Shown here: piece after piece, positions 1-11,337 of the stretch | Layout: every line of letters begins with the position of its first letter | Numbering within the stretch: position 1 is the stretch's first letter | NCBI GenBank assembly: GCA_038503075.1 | Contig: JBCAML010000022.1 | Span: 124,001-188,000 of the forward strand | Length of the DNA: 64,000 nucleotides | Direction: 5' to 3' | From: Gyromitra esculenta | Lineage: Eukaryota; Ascomycota; Pezizomycetes; Pezizales; Discinaceae | Translations under genes and position numbers: made by a program | The notes under the pieces: generated by a model | What the model was told of the DNA's origin: nothing | What the model saw: only the letters and a program-made list of their open reading frames with translations | The model's database searches: none

Positions 1-925
1 ATTATGTGATCTCGCTGGGGGTAAACTTCTGCGACTGAAGAAATAGTAGCGTTGACCCCTAACCATAATTCTAGTCTCCGACTTACCGCGGGAAGTACAT
101 ACCTTACAAGCGTAGGCCATGAGGATACCCAGCAATACAAACCAAGCAACCATGTACCATTAAGGCTATCTACTTTGGAGCACGGAAAGATTAATACCAA
201 GCCCACGGTTACGTTACTCCGCGGTCGACCGGCGAATTTACTGTCTTGCCAAGGATTCTCAACCCAGGGAGAGGAGCCTAAAGATAGATAGATGGAAAGA
301 AGTGAGCTATCATCATCACTAGCCCGCTTTAGGTAGGTAGTATGCATTGCTGTTTCCTCTCGCGGGATAACGTCCCCTTTCTTTCTTTCTTTTTCTTCCT
401 TCCTTCCTTCCAACTCTCCGAGGTTAAAAGAGCCAGTAATATCCATTAGGCAAAGATTGATATTCTTGAGTACATGTAGGTCGTAGTGCTGGGGCCAAGA
501 CAATAAGTCGTCCCAGGAACACCTAGGGCTCGGAACTTTGGAATCCCGCCGCCAATCAGTATTAGTTAAGTACCGAGAGATTAGACTACGATTACCGAGT
601 TTCAAAATCTCTCATCGAGAACGGACCTTAGTCAGGTTTCTAATAATACCCTTAAGTATGCTTAATAAATAAAAACTCGACAAATTTTTCGTTGGCTCTT
701 TAAGGTGCAACTGCATATTGTATCCATGCAGGTTTATCAATCATCCCAATGTAATAAAGGGGGGAGGGGGAGTGGTATTGTGTAACTCATGGATTCTAAC
801 CAAACGTTAACTGGCCCCTTACTCTCGGTCTTTTCCAGAACTATTAACGGTTGCTAGTATTGGACCGATCTACTCATGCTTTTGAATCAATTTAGCCAGT
901 GTTCGCTCTCGCAGGGCCCTACTAT

Positions 926-961
926 ATCGAGTACATGAACAACACTCCAATGAACAACTCT
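926..961 (+). pseudogene. possible relic of SANT/Myb-like gene
   Basis: Twelve codons read IEYMNNTPMNNS, close to the IEYMNNTPSM segment of the SANT/Myb-like gene at 21975. No further coding similarity is visible around it, and a MITE lies just downstream. The match is very short, so this may be chance. Confidence 0.2.
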
Positions 962-978
962 TAGCGCTTTAGATTCTT

Positions 979-1118
979 ATTCGGGACAGGCATGAAGAAC
1001 TTGAACATAACTTTTGCTGGTAGCGATTTTCGATTCGCTCGAACTTAGAACATCAACGTACGGATTGATTGGTCAACTCGCACTTGCATGTTCAGGTTCT
1101 TCGTGCTTGCTCCGAGTA
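979..1118. mobile_element. MITE family A, copy 1
   Basis: About 140 bp with imperfect terminal inverted repeats. The left arm reads TTCGGGACAGGCATGAAGAA and the right arm, reverse-complemented, reads CTCGGAGCAAGCACGAAGAA. The interior (GCGATTTTCGATTCGCTC, then GATTGATTGGTCAACTCGCA) matches copies at 39809 and 41291. TA flanks both ends, as expected for a Tc1/mariner-type insertion. No coding capacity. Confidence 0.75.
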
Positions 1119-3737
1119 TTATTAGTTAGGGTCAATACCTGTTGATTAGCTGGGTGGGTGACGTGGGACTTATCTTCCCGGAGGATTTCCCAATGGCGAT
1201 ATTATCGATCTCTGCGCATATAGGATAGATAGCTTCTGCTAATGTGTACTTCGTATCACAAGTGAGTCACGGGTCGCTAGAAAATCTCAAAATCAAAGAT
1301 TTTTTGTGGAGCAGGTTTAAAATACCTCCCCCCTCTCTCTTACTACCGTCTCCAGCGAAGGATAAGCAAAGAGTGAAATGAGAACGTGCTCTAAAGGGGT
1401 ACGTAGGCTAAACTCCATTCAAATCTAATTGCCATAGCGATCATAAATCGCGAGAAATTATTTCAGTGTTACAGACACTCTTCATCCGTTTCGCTAGATA
1501 TTGCTTTTTTGCCATCTTACTTTAATTGTGATTTTCTACCTTTTTGATTACTGTAGATCTCGAGGAACAATATAGAGAATATATTGGTGGCGCTCGGCTT
1601 GGCAAGGTAGGCAATGATGACTTTGTATTGATAGGTAATCAATATCAAACGTCCCAACTTGTGATATCATAACTCGCAGTCGAGACTGCTTTTCTATCAA
1701 CCAGGATTTCTTGTCGGCTCTGTGTGTAGCTTTAAGGTAAACTCTCTGTTGATTGGCCTTGGCGAAAGCCGAGTGATGCGACATGAGAAACCGCGCCAAA
1801 ACCGTATTAGCAGAGGTGGTCACACAAACGATCTAAATAAAGTTGATGTTCTGATCTGGAACACCCCAACTCTATTTAGATCACCAACATAGGAACTATC
1901 CGCTCATACAAATTGCTCAGCATTAGGTGTTGCCCGACTCTACAAGATCAGATTCGCGAACACCTGAGACCCCCCTGCTTCCCTGAAAACGCTTCTGCTA
2001 TAGCTAGGGAGCCGATTAACTAGATTGTATATTCACTAAAAACAATCGTGTCGCGTAGGCTAGAGTTTCAAAGTTGCGGGAAGAGAGACCCCATAGTCAA
2101 CCAAAGCTTTTGTGGCGTGAACATTCGACATGGATAGAACCTGTGATCAGCAACCCTGGTTTCAGCCACTAGCCAAGTTAAGCGGAACCAACAAGTCAAC
2201 TATCACCTGTTTGCGCCATACCGGTTGGCTGACAATACCCGTATTCAGGAGATTAAATTGTCAGAGATCTGGGCGCCAAGATGGCGCTCCTCGGGCCGTG
2301 AAAATCAGTGATTGTGGTTCTGGGACTATCTAACAGTGTGGGCGCTTTCCATTAGTTATCATGAGCTCTCACTCGCCTTGTTATTGGTGGTAGTATGTTC
2401 AGCCAGTTCTAAGAGCATTGCTCCAATCGCTGCCCCGGTTTGGGGGGCAGTTTAACCAGAGACATATTACCGGGTTAGTGGTGCGCCCGGGCGTAAGTTA
2501 TCCTCACATGTACCAAACAAATTGAGCGCCAAGATCCTGGAACACTCTCAATATCCATCCGACCCGTCTTTCGAGAATCTCCCCCCTTTACATATTGTAA
2601 CAAATGTCTGGAACTTACCTCGCGGAGCTTTAAGTGTCAGACCAGATTAATTTCGGGTAAGCCCCGCTTCGTCTCGTCTCATAGCCGTCGGCCTTGCGGG
2701 GTCAAGTTGGTTTCGGGGTGGAGTGGGCTTACAGGCGTGGAGCATGACTTGGAACGAGGGTAAACATTTGGCCGACGGCTGGGAAAATATTAGTCGATGT
2801 GTTGCGCATAAGCGGCGATTGGCTAGCGCAGGTGAAACAAACCTTGCTCGGGCCGCTATTTGATCATTATATATCACTCGTTTTGATCTTGCGATAGCTC
2901 TCCCAAGTAGAAACTTTAAAGGCTTTGGCTTTGGCTCACCAGGATGGGTGGGCTGGGAAAGTCTCCCACAGGATTGTGTATTCGACGGGTGACAAAGTGC
3001 TTCTAGCAACGGCAATAGGAGGGAAAAACTATCGTACCGGATTTGGCTCACAGAATCTCATCAAGTCAGTAGCTCGACAGCGATGAATCCTACTCTTCCC
3101 AATGATCCCTCTGTTGTCAAAGAGGAGCACAAGACTATGTCTTTAGACACGATTTGAAACTCCCTTTTGGCTCTTGACTGCGGGAAACCTATTATCCTTT
3201 CCCATAAGCTTATCCTCGTCGACTCCAGTAAACGAAGCATCCCGTATAATATCCAGAGCACCGAACCGAGGTTCTTCGACGTGAATGCCTCGCTAAATAA
3301 CAGCTAGTATTTTTTTTGCATTCGAAGGTATCGGCGCATGTACCCACCAGTCGAAATACTGTTTAAAACAAGACACTTAGATGGGGAGATTGAGGATCGG
3401 TAGAAGCAACTGGAAAGGATTTATCTGTCTCCAAAATGAAGCGAGTCTATCGAACCGGATTGACGATATGCAAAGTCTCAAATATAAACCTAAGTTCAAT
3501 TACGTGTTTAGGAATCTCGCCCCGTAGCAATAAATGACTTATCGTTAAAAGAAAGTCGGTAGAATCTATATGGAAACTTGAGAAAACGTTGTGATATCAA
3601 GCCTGCTGTATGATTAGGTCAATTCCATACCTCTTGAAGAATCACCGATTTTCTGTGCCTCTAAGAACCTTTAGATTGCCTAAAGTAGATCTCTAAGGTA
3701 GGATTTCCCAGTCCTGGTTGGAATCACTAACAATGTA

Positions 3738-4200
3738 CAGACGCGTTCAAAAAGTCGTGAGACACTAGCCAAAACACACCAAAATCAATCAACTTTAGCT
3801 ACCGGATTTTTTACCAAAAGACATACTACCAAAGAATTAGGCTCCTTGATATACCAAATAGTTCCGAGATTTCTGTTTATACTATTTTCACCCTTCTCAT
3901 ATTTTTTTGTGTAGAGATAAACACTCTTAAATGGGTGAGCTTCAGTTAGGAAGCCAATTTTGGTGAGGAGAGGTACAATACAACCAGATTTGAAGGTTGT
4001 CACCAACTCAGAAGCTAACAATTTGTGAGGATGGCAATTAAATGGTTCAAGAATCTGTTTACAAAGAGGTTGTGGGACTTGAAGTAACATATAAATATCT
4101 CATTTATTCAAGTTGGTGTTGGGATAGAAAACTGTATCTCTAAAGTGGGCGACTTTTGGTGTGTTTTGGCTAGTGTCTCACGACTTTTTGAACGCGTCTG
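3738..4200. mobile_element. MITE family D with perfect 47-bp inverted repeats
   Basis: A 463-bp element whose outer 47 bp are perfect inverted repeats, beginning CAGACGCGTTCAAAAAGTCG and ending with its complement. It is flanked by TA on both sides (3736-3737 and 4201-4202), the signature of Tc1/mariner-superfamily insertion. The interior contains a 101-codon minus-strand ORF (3785-4090) that I cannot match to a transposase. The absence of mismatches between the arms suggests a young copy. Only one copy is in the window. Confidence 0.85.
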
Positions 4201-4202
4201 TA

Positions 4203-5873
4203 CAATAAATCTGTTTCTGATCTATTGATGATAAATACGCTGACTAAGTTGGCCAAGATATGTATATCGGTTATATAGTGATGACCAAGTCCTGGCACCG
4301 TGCCCCTCTAGTCCTGTGTGTACCTTCCTGCTATTGTGTCCGACATTAGTATCGTTGCCAAGAACAGTGGCTTCGGGAACCAGCAGGATCCGAACACCGT
4401 GATTATGTTCGGCCCTTTTTTTGCTATCACAGAAAACCGCGCAATAGCGGGGTCTGACAACTTGTCTTAAATCACAGCGACACGTGAGGAGGCGCTTTTG
4501 CCAAGCTGGGACATTTATAGAAGAAAATGTCTTCCGCACTAGCGATGTAGGTACATTTTAGGGTCGGGAAGTCCTCCAATGAGCTCATGTTTGCAAGTGA
4601 CCCGTCCTAGTCATAGGCAGTTGGCCCAATTAAAAAAAATCCCTATACGGGGTTTGTTGGAATGAATTTCTAGGAAACAGAGGCAGAGTGGGTATTTCTC
4701 TCGCCGCGATTGTTTCTGATGTATTCCCACTATGACAAAATATTTGCGGTACGTATGACCTGGCAGATACATGTAGGCTTAAAAAATATTTTCTTTCGCC
4801 TCTTGAAACCAGTTTTTATTTTGGCGGGAGCTTGTGGGTGCTAAAGTAGTGACCTGGCGAGGATCAAGGTTTCCGAAAAAGGACGTTAACAGGGAGTGGT
4901 TGTTTATGCAGTGGTGAGGGGATGGTGGATTCCTTCTTATAAAGGGGGCTTATGTATTTACAAGTAAGCTTGAACAGATGGCGCTTGCGTTGGTAATTGC
5001 TGTTACAACAGAAAAAATCAGCGTAGATATTTAATCGAGTTGTCTTCTCTGGTATTTTTAGCTCTGAGCCAAACCTGTTTTGATTCTATTTCTTATTTGG
5101 GGTTTGGTTAGTGTATTGAATTGGGTGGGGATAAGTGTAGGATTGACGGTTATACTTTATAGGATGCTACTAAATGAGCTTAATTGATGTGTTCGTAGTA
5201 TATACCAGGACTTTCGCCTTTGAGGAGTGTGGCAGTAAGCGTGGGTGGGTATTATGAGAAGCCCTTTTAAAGGGGCTGCGGTGACAAAAAGAACATATGT
5301 GGTATTGTAACGCGGAAAAGGTAGGCTTTTCTTTGGGTTCCTTCAGACCCTTGTGTAAAAAGGAAGAGGATGTATTTTGAAAGGAGAGTTTTTTTTTTGC
5401 TAAGTTGAACTAGCTCAAGTCCGAGCCCGAATTTTTTTGACACTAGTTTGAAGGAGTTATTTTGAAGTATTTATTAACCGGACGATATCGTCTGGCATGA
5501 TTTCACACGTGTTTATTTGTTAGTTGAGATTATACTCCAGAGCTCGAGACCATTGGATGAACCCTAACCCGCTTCTGACTTCGGAAGCAAACATCATGAA
5601 TCGTCACTCGAATCAGTACTTTGGTCAATTCAGGAGACGTCAAATAAGGAAATTCTTCGGGACTGTTTGTATACAAAAAAGGAGAGTTTTTTGTTGACCT
5701 AAGGACAAAAATATTTTGTTATCGTACTCGTGCGACACAGCCCATTGTAATTCCAGGCTCACCGAAAATGAGATCTCAGTACTCGTATGTAGTATATATA
5801 CATATACACTCCTTCCTCTGCTGTTTTTACTGATAGTATACTCTTCGTAATGAGTCCTCGAAAAGAGATTAGC
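4203..5873. other. gene-poor, strand-skewed region
   Basis: No convincing gene. From about 4660 to 5460 the plus strand is visibly richer in G and T than in C and A. A short palindrome (AGCCC-TTTTAAA-GGGGCT) lies near 5262-5278. Confidence 0.5.
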
Positions 5874-6715
5874 TCAATTGTTAGTCTCGTTATGCTCAAG
5901 CTTGCTTGGTACAAGGGTGACATTGCCCTTCGTCTTAAACCATTCTGTCTCCTGCATTGTAATTTCACTCAGCCTAACTTCGCCGAAGGAATACTGTTTT
6001 CCAAATTTTGGATCGGCCCCTGCGCTATGCGGGCGAATGATTTCTGTCAAACAATATAGCAAGTTCTCCGGCGTTAAAGCCACATCCGCAACTCCCGATA
6101 AGGTTCGAAACAAAGTCCAAACTGTTGTATCACTGCAGACCAGACAATGCATAAGACTCTTTGGCACGATTGGTACTTGGAACTGCTGTTGGTTTCAGGT
6201 ATGCCGACGTAAACATCGAAGTGTGCCTCTCGACAAGCCTTGCAATGGGTTATGTCCCATTCGTGTCTTAGAAGACCTTCTAGACCGCCAAATATTTCTG
6301 CCGGAATTGGTGCTAATGGATGTCCGTAGAAGTCTTTTGATGTAACCAGAATTATCTTTCGTTGGTCGCCACGGATGGTCAACATCCCTCTTACCATCCA
6401 TTGAGAAACTCCCTTAAAATGTCTGAAAACGTATTCGGCTTTCTGGTCAGGCACTCTTAACAAAAGAAGTGCACGGCCTCTGCTAGCCTTTTCAATCCTG
6501 ATGCACAAATCCGTGGTAGGTGTTACTTCCCGTGTCAAATCGATACGGAATTTGAATGACGCTGTGGACCTATCCCAGAGATCCTGCGCAGCAGGAATTT
6601 CTACTTGTTTCGTAGCTTTAGTTTTATCCAGCTGTGTTATATGACCTCTAGGAGATCCTTTGGAATCGGTGGAATCCTCAAAATTGAGAAAGAAGCATGG
6701 ACGAGTAGTACCCAT
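5874..6715 (-). pseudogene. unknown ORF, possibly frameshifted
   Basis: A 213-codon ATG-initiated ORF (6715 to 6074) has protein-like composition, including a Cys-x2-Cys (HCKAC) and Trp/Gly motifs. I do not recognise a family. An overlapping ORF in another frame (6167 to 5874, 97 codons) continues in the same direction with similarly plausible composition (for example GADPKFGKQYSFGEVRL). No good GT-AG intron joins them, so either a frameshift has broken one gene or the second frame is a coincidence. The stop-free run is well above the surroundings. A divergent gene begins at 7530. Confidence 0.35.
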
Positions 6716-7529
6716 AATAGACTGAATTGTGTTTAGGATGAGTTATTTGATAAAAATATTGGGTTTTACCTGCGAATATTTGGAAGTAGAGGGTCTGGAG
6801 GAGAGGAGTGTGGGGAGAAAATAGTTGAGAGGCTTCCGGGAACGGTAGTTGTCAAAATTTCCCTCCGCGCTGACAGTAACATCACCTGACAGAAAGCCTT
6901 TAGCGTCACCTATAAGCCGACCTTTCGTATTCTTGGGTATGAAAGACTCAAAAGTCCGTTTGCGTCGTCATAAATTATCACTCGATTTATTAGTAAAAAA
7001 TTAATCCGTCTGAACGAACATCACATTATATGTGCCTGCTGTGATCTACTGCCTTTAAAGGTGGCCTGCTTAATCGGACGAAGATTTAACTTGGATTAAA
7101 GTGAGTTATCTGGGTTTAGGTTGGGTGTTCACTTCCCCTCGCCGGAGGAGTACACCTCCTTTTTCTATCTTCTCTATTCACTTCTTTGCCTGGAGACTAT
7201 CGAGGTTATCATCTATAAATAAATATTGTGTTGCCGAGTTTACTGAAACTGACCTGTTTGCGATATTTTGGTGCCATTGGTTTGATCGGTTGGACGCAGG
7301 AGTAGGGTATACGTGGTCTTATGACCTGATTTTAATCTGCTTGCTGAGTGGCAAAGCTAAAGTCGTAAACCTTTATTTATCGAGGTTTCAGTATTGACGA
7401 TGGCTATCCAATTACATTTGTTAACCTTACCTCTTAGCTATTTACTCCCCATTTCCAACAGACTGGCTATAGGTTTCCACAAGCCTTTGAAACATACTTA
7501 TCAGTTTAACGATACCGTTAGGTAGTATC

Positions 7530-8159
7530 ATGTCTTCACCACTATCAGCCAACGACACTCCTTCAAAACAGTGCCAAAACGAAGCCAGCAAGCTCCTTGT
7601 TGTAGCGGAATCTGGCGAGAAGAAAGTAACGACAAGTAAGTAGCCGTAATACATAGTTCGACGGTGGCTGCTATTTGGATACGGGCAACCGGCTTCGTTA
7701 CTATGTCCCTTTGCTGATAATGAACATACTTAAGGTGTTCAAGGACCCCTGCAAATATCAGAGCTCGTTAGCCACCCAGCAGCAGACCCCAAAACTTCCG
7801 ATATCAAAGAGCAACATCATTCCGTGCACAGAAACCCCAGTTCCCCTGAAAACAGGGAAAATTACAAACCATTTAAGTCCGACCCGCATTCCAGTGCCTG
7901 GCTCCCTCAAAGCATGAATGACCTTGATAATGCATTTGAGAAGGCTTGGGCTGCATACACGACGCTATATAACAATGAATTTAAGACCCAGGCGAGTCTG
8001 GAAGAGATTCGTGGATTTGTGATGGCGGGGCATCAACATGGGGAGGATGTGTTACTACCCAGACCTGCGCTCGAACGCAGACTTGCCCGTCGGAGACTGA
8101 GGAACGTGAACACGTTCGAAGAACATGCTATAAGAAGTAAAGAAAGTTACCCGTATTAA
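7530..8159 (+). CDS. unknown small protein, two exons
   Basis: Model: exon 1 7530-7635 and exon 2 7762-8159, giving 167 aa. The donor is A|GTAAGT and the acceptor ATCAG|AG. Exon 1 ends in phase 1 and the joined codon AAG keeps the frame. The protein starts MSSPLSAND, is Ser/Pro/Lys-rich and disordered-looking up to about residue 85, and then has a likely helical segment (NAFEKAWAAYTTLYNN, EEIRGFVMAGHQHGED). A basic stretch (ALERRLARRRLRN) follows near the end. I do not recognise the family. The gene model rests on splice consensus and frame continuity, so the upstream start could be longer. Confidence 0.5.
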
Positions 8160-8715
8160 TGTCTTCCTGAAACACATGGGACAATCGGTTGCAGTCGTAA
8201 ATACTATTCAATGCTACTATCATACAATCCAACCTAAATCAATTTGTGCTCGGAGACAGCAAATAAGGCTAAAGATCGCTCAACTACCACTAGTCAACCA
8301 CTCATTAGGGACCCAAATGGACACATTTTCTCGCAAGTTAGACCAAAAAAATAATGGTGAGAAACACCGAAGAAGCGGAGAATAAAAAATACATCCAAAG
8401 ACCGGCCAGCACACCAATGGATTCAAACCAATCCATACAGGGACAAACACTGACCAGCAAAACCACTCAAGATACTCCATATCCCCCCAAAAAGAAAACG
8501 ATAACAAAAAGCGGAGATATAGGAGAGGAACACCAGAACTCCCTCACCCAAACCTTCCCAAAAGAAAAGAAGATAAAGACACTCCTTAATACTCAAACAA
8601 TGTGCTCATAATATTTCTTGTCCTTCTCTTGCCTTATCCCCATGCTATAACCCGGTACAACAGAAAATAGACCCCTAATAACCGTAATAAAAAAAAAACC
8701 TAATATGTTACCACA
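8160..8715. other. A-rich intergenic region
   Basis: Strongly A-rich on the plus strand with runs of A. It lies between convergent genes, so it probably holds both 3' untranslated ends. No gene supported. Confidence 0.5.
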
Positions 8716-10596
8716 TTACTCAAACCATCCGCCTCCGTCCCCAGATCCGAGCCCGCCATAGTCCATGGCACCCATTCCCACAAATGGTGCACCTTCATCA
8801 GTCCCTATCGTTACTGGGTCTGGCACCGGAGCCGGTATACTCTTATTCACTATCGCTGTTGCTGCCATCACATTTTTCGATGTTGCTAAGTTGCCACCAT
8901 CGATTATAACACCAGGAGTTGGTTTCATTCGTAATGCTTTCTGCGTAGTCTCTATTGGCATCTTCCCATTTCTGCTGCCCTTCGGTCTACCCCTTTTTCT
9001 TTTCTCTGGCGCCTCCTCTGAGAGAACCTGCTGACTCTGTGTAGCAGTCATCGCAGCGGTTGCAGATGCAAGGAGTGATAAATCTGCAGTAGAGATAGCA
9101 GGGTCTTCGCCATCTTCCTGATCCTGCGAATCGTCTTGATCTTCGTCTTCTTCACCATCATCTTCGTCGTCGTTTTCCTCTTCTTCCTCATCCTCATCGA
9201 CTTCTTCGATTTCAAGATTAGGTTCAGTGTATTGTGTCCAGAATGAGTTCTGATCTTGTACGACATCCGTATCAACACTGGCTATCGCATTGTGAGCCTG
9301 TGATAGATGGTTATGTTGCTGCGAAGCCTCATTGATGAGTTGTTGTTCCGGCCCCGCATTATTTTGCTGGGCACCGACAGACCCCAAGCTAGATTCCTTA
9401 TTGGAACTAGACGTGGTCATTTGCATGACCTTGCTTTTGGTCTTGCTGCCCTTTGGTCTCCCGCGTTTCCTTTTCGGGGGATCATCAGATTGGGGCGCCG
9501 AATCAGTTTGCGGATATGTTGACGTTGGGGAATGCTGTTGAGGTTGCGGGAGCCCATAAGCTGTATGTTGTAAATTCCCATTTGCTACAATAGCTAAATC
9601 CGCGTTTTCCGGTAGCGCCCAGTTTCCTTTTGATGCGTCGGATTCAGACATTACCATTGTGTTCTCATTCCCTTGGTCTTCCTTAGCATCTGCCCCTTTC
9701 TTTCGCTTCTTACTGATTTCTTCGCTAATCTTTTTCCCCTTGCCCGGTTTTAGTCCAAGTTTTTCTCTCACTCCTAGCTCGGTTGTATGTTTCCCAACAA
9801 AACACCACCCCCCAGTCCTATCATCCTCTTTTCTAGGCCACATCAACAGCTGCTCACTTGTGCTCTGAACCTCTCTCCCGCAGCATTTCCATTTCCACGT
9901 CGTCTTATAATTATTCTTCCTCCTTGGCAACACCACTGCCTCAAGTCCAGATTCGAATCCCTTATACGGATGTTTCACCGCGCACGTTGCTTCCGAAGAC
10001 GGATCTGATGCAGGGGTAGCTCTCCACGTGGGATTAAAAGGCTTCAAACACCGCGTACAATTCACCAGTTTATCAGCCGTATTCTTCCCTCTTACCGATA
10101 CCTGGGGAGCTAGCATCCCGGGTGCAGTAGCAGCTACAGGCGCAGGCGCAAGCATAGGCTGTGTATATGGAAGCGGTGGTGGAGCCATAGCTTGTAATCC
10201 AATGGGGCTTGCAGCGATAGGGATCGGGACCGAGGTTCCATCATTCAATTTCGTCTTCTTTCCCGGTGGCCTGCCGCGTTTCTTCCTACCTTCTTGTTGT
10301 TGCGCTGCGCCATTCTGGACAGGTGCAGTAGCAGCAATAGGTGGTGGTGGGGGCGGTGGGCTTGGGAATACTTCCCCGATTCTTCGCAAGAGACTGCCGT
10401 CGTTGAGGGATGGCCATTTCATTAGTGCGTCTGTTATTTGTGCTACGATCACATCGGGTGGGAGTTGGCGGAATATTGTCATTATTCTGGAGAGCTCCCA
10501 GACTGCTTCCTGTGGGACGGTCGAGGGGTCGAAACCGACTTTTTGACCGATGATGTTGGCGGATATAGGGGAGGGTGCGAGTGGACGTGGTCCCAT
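8716..10596 (-). CDS. AT-hook DNA-binding protein with Cys/His module
   Basis: Single-exon 626-aa protein. Three AT-hooks are clear: KKRGRPPGKK near residues 104-114, and KRKRGRPKGSK-type hooks near 385-395 and 532-543, so minor-groove binding of AT-rich DNA is expected. Between hooks 1 and 2 is a Cys/His module (C180-x2-C183, C205-x3-H209, C238-C239, C265-x4-H270) that looks like a zinc-binding fold, with conserved Trp residues nearby. Residues about 462-498 are an almost continuous Asp/Glu tract. The N-terminal 75 residues look helical (EAVWELSRIMTIFRQLPPDV). Proline and glutamine tracts connect the parts. A nuclear, chromatin-associated role is inferred; no specific orthologue is recognised. 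A same-strand Ser/Pro-rich ORF lies 156 bp upstream. Confidence 0.85.
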   Translation of the reverse strand: MGPRPLAPSPISANIIGQKVGFDPSTVPQEAVWELSRIMTIFRQLPPDVIVAQITDALMKWPSLNDGSLLRRIGEVFPSPPPPPPPIAATAPVQNGAAQQQEGRKKRGRPPGKKTKLNDGTSVPIPIAASPIGLQAMAPPPLPYTQPMLAPAPVAATAPGMLAPQVSVRGKNTADKLVNCTRCLKPFNPTWRATPASDPSSEATCAVKHPYKGFESGLEAVVLPRRKNNYKTTWKWKCCGREVQSTSEQLLMWPRKEDDRTGGWCFVGKHTTELGVREKLGLKPGKGKKISEEISKKRKKGADAKEDQGNENTMVMSESDASKGNWALPENADLAIVANGNLQHTAYGLPQPQQHSPTSTYPQTDSAPQSDDPPKRKRGRPKGSKTKSKVMQMTTSSSNKESSLGSVGAQQNNAGPEQQLINEASQQHNHLSQAHNAIASVDTDVVQDQNSFWTQYTEPNLEIEEVDEDEEEEENDDEDDGEEDEDQDDSQDQEDGEDPAISTADLSLLASATAAMTATQSQQVLSEEAPEKRKRGRPKGSRNGKMPIETTQKALRMKPTPGVIIDGGNLATSKNVMAATAIVNKSIPAPVPDPVTIGTDEGAPFVGMGAMDYGGLGSGDGGGWFE

Positions 10597-10752
10597 GTTC
10601 TATGTATCGAAACCGAGTCAACATACTCCCAGTTGCAAAGGGTAGAGCAAAACAATATATTTCATGGCGGTCGCATATAATCCGAGAATAACAATACAAC
10701 ACATAACACATCACGTCAAAACATGGGGCGAAAGGGTGATAAAAACTAGAAC

Positions 10753-11337
10753 TCAAAAAAAAAAGGAATAACCCACAGCAGCACCAACTTTCTGCAAAGC
10801 CCCCCCATGAACCGGCGAAACCGCAATCTTCTGCAAAACCCCCCTACCCGACCCCGCCGCCGCCGCAACACTACTACTAGTCTGCTGTGGTCCCGCCGTG
10901 CCGTCCACATCCATATGCATCACCGAGAAACTACCCTGCCTCGCACCACCCACCGCTACTGGGGATCCGGATGACGGCGCTCGTCCATTCATCACCGGCG
11001 AGACCGTGACGGGTGTTGATGGAGGGTGGGTCGGCGTGTCGGATGTCCACGGAGAGGGCACGAAATCGCTTACACGAAACCGCGAGCACTGGCCAGCAGG
11101 GGCCGAGGCGGTAGCTGCGGTGATGGAGGTTGGGGAGGAAGTGTCGCGGTTGAACTCGGAGAGACGGAAGCGGTGGAACTGGGCAGCGGCGTTCGTAGGC
11201 GGGTTGGAGGGCTTGGATTGGGTGCTGGAGGAGGAAGAGGTGGGTTTTGAGGATGGAGAGGGATCTGGTGGTGGGCGCGAGGTGAGGATCGGAGAGGCTG
11301 AGGAGGTGACGTCGCGAGGCGTCGGGGGTTTCGCCAT
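10753..11337 (-). CDS. Ser/Pro-rich hypothetical protein
   Basis: A 194-codon ATG-initiated ORF in GC-rich DNA, encoding a Ser/Pro/Ala/Thr-rich, probably disordered protein. Two short related motifs stand out: FHRFRLSEFNRD near residue 54 and CSRFRVSDFVPSP near residue 84. They could be linear binding motifs. No domain is recognised. It lies upstream of the AT-hook gene on the same strand, so it could instead be an upstream ORF or alternative 5' exon of that gene. Other long frames overlap it because of the low-complexity GC-rich sequence, which lowers confidence. Confidence 0.4.
   Translation of the reverse strand: MAKPPTPRDVTSSASPILTSRPPPDPSPSSKPTSSSSSTQSKPSNPPTNAAAQFHRFRLSEFNRDTSSPTSITAATASAPAGQCSRFRVSDFVPSPWTSDTPTHPPSTPVTVSPVMNGRAPSSGSPVAVGGARQGSFSVMHMDVDGTAGPQQTSSSVAAAAGSGRGVLQKIAVSPVHGGALQKVGAAVGYSFFF

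Larger units (their letters stand above)
1..3737. other. gene-poor region
   Basis: No ORF here has the length, composition or motifs of a real gene; the longest (134 codons, minus, near 2647-3051) has no recognisable domain. The region holds one MITE copy (979-1118), a possible SANT-gene relic (926-961) and a CTTT/CTTC microsatellite near 378-410. CG dinucleotides are common by eye, so obvious repeat-induced point mutation is not seen. Confidence 0.6.
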
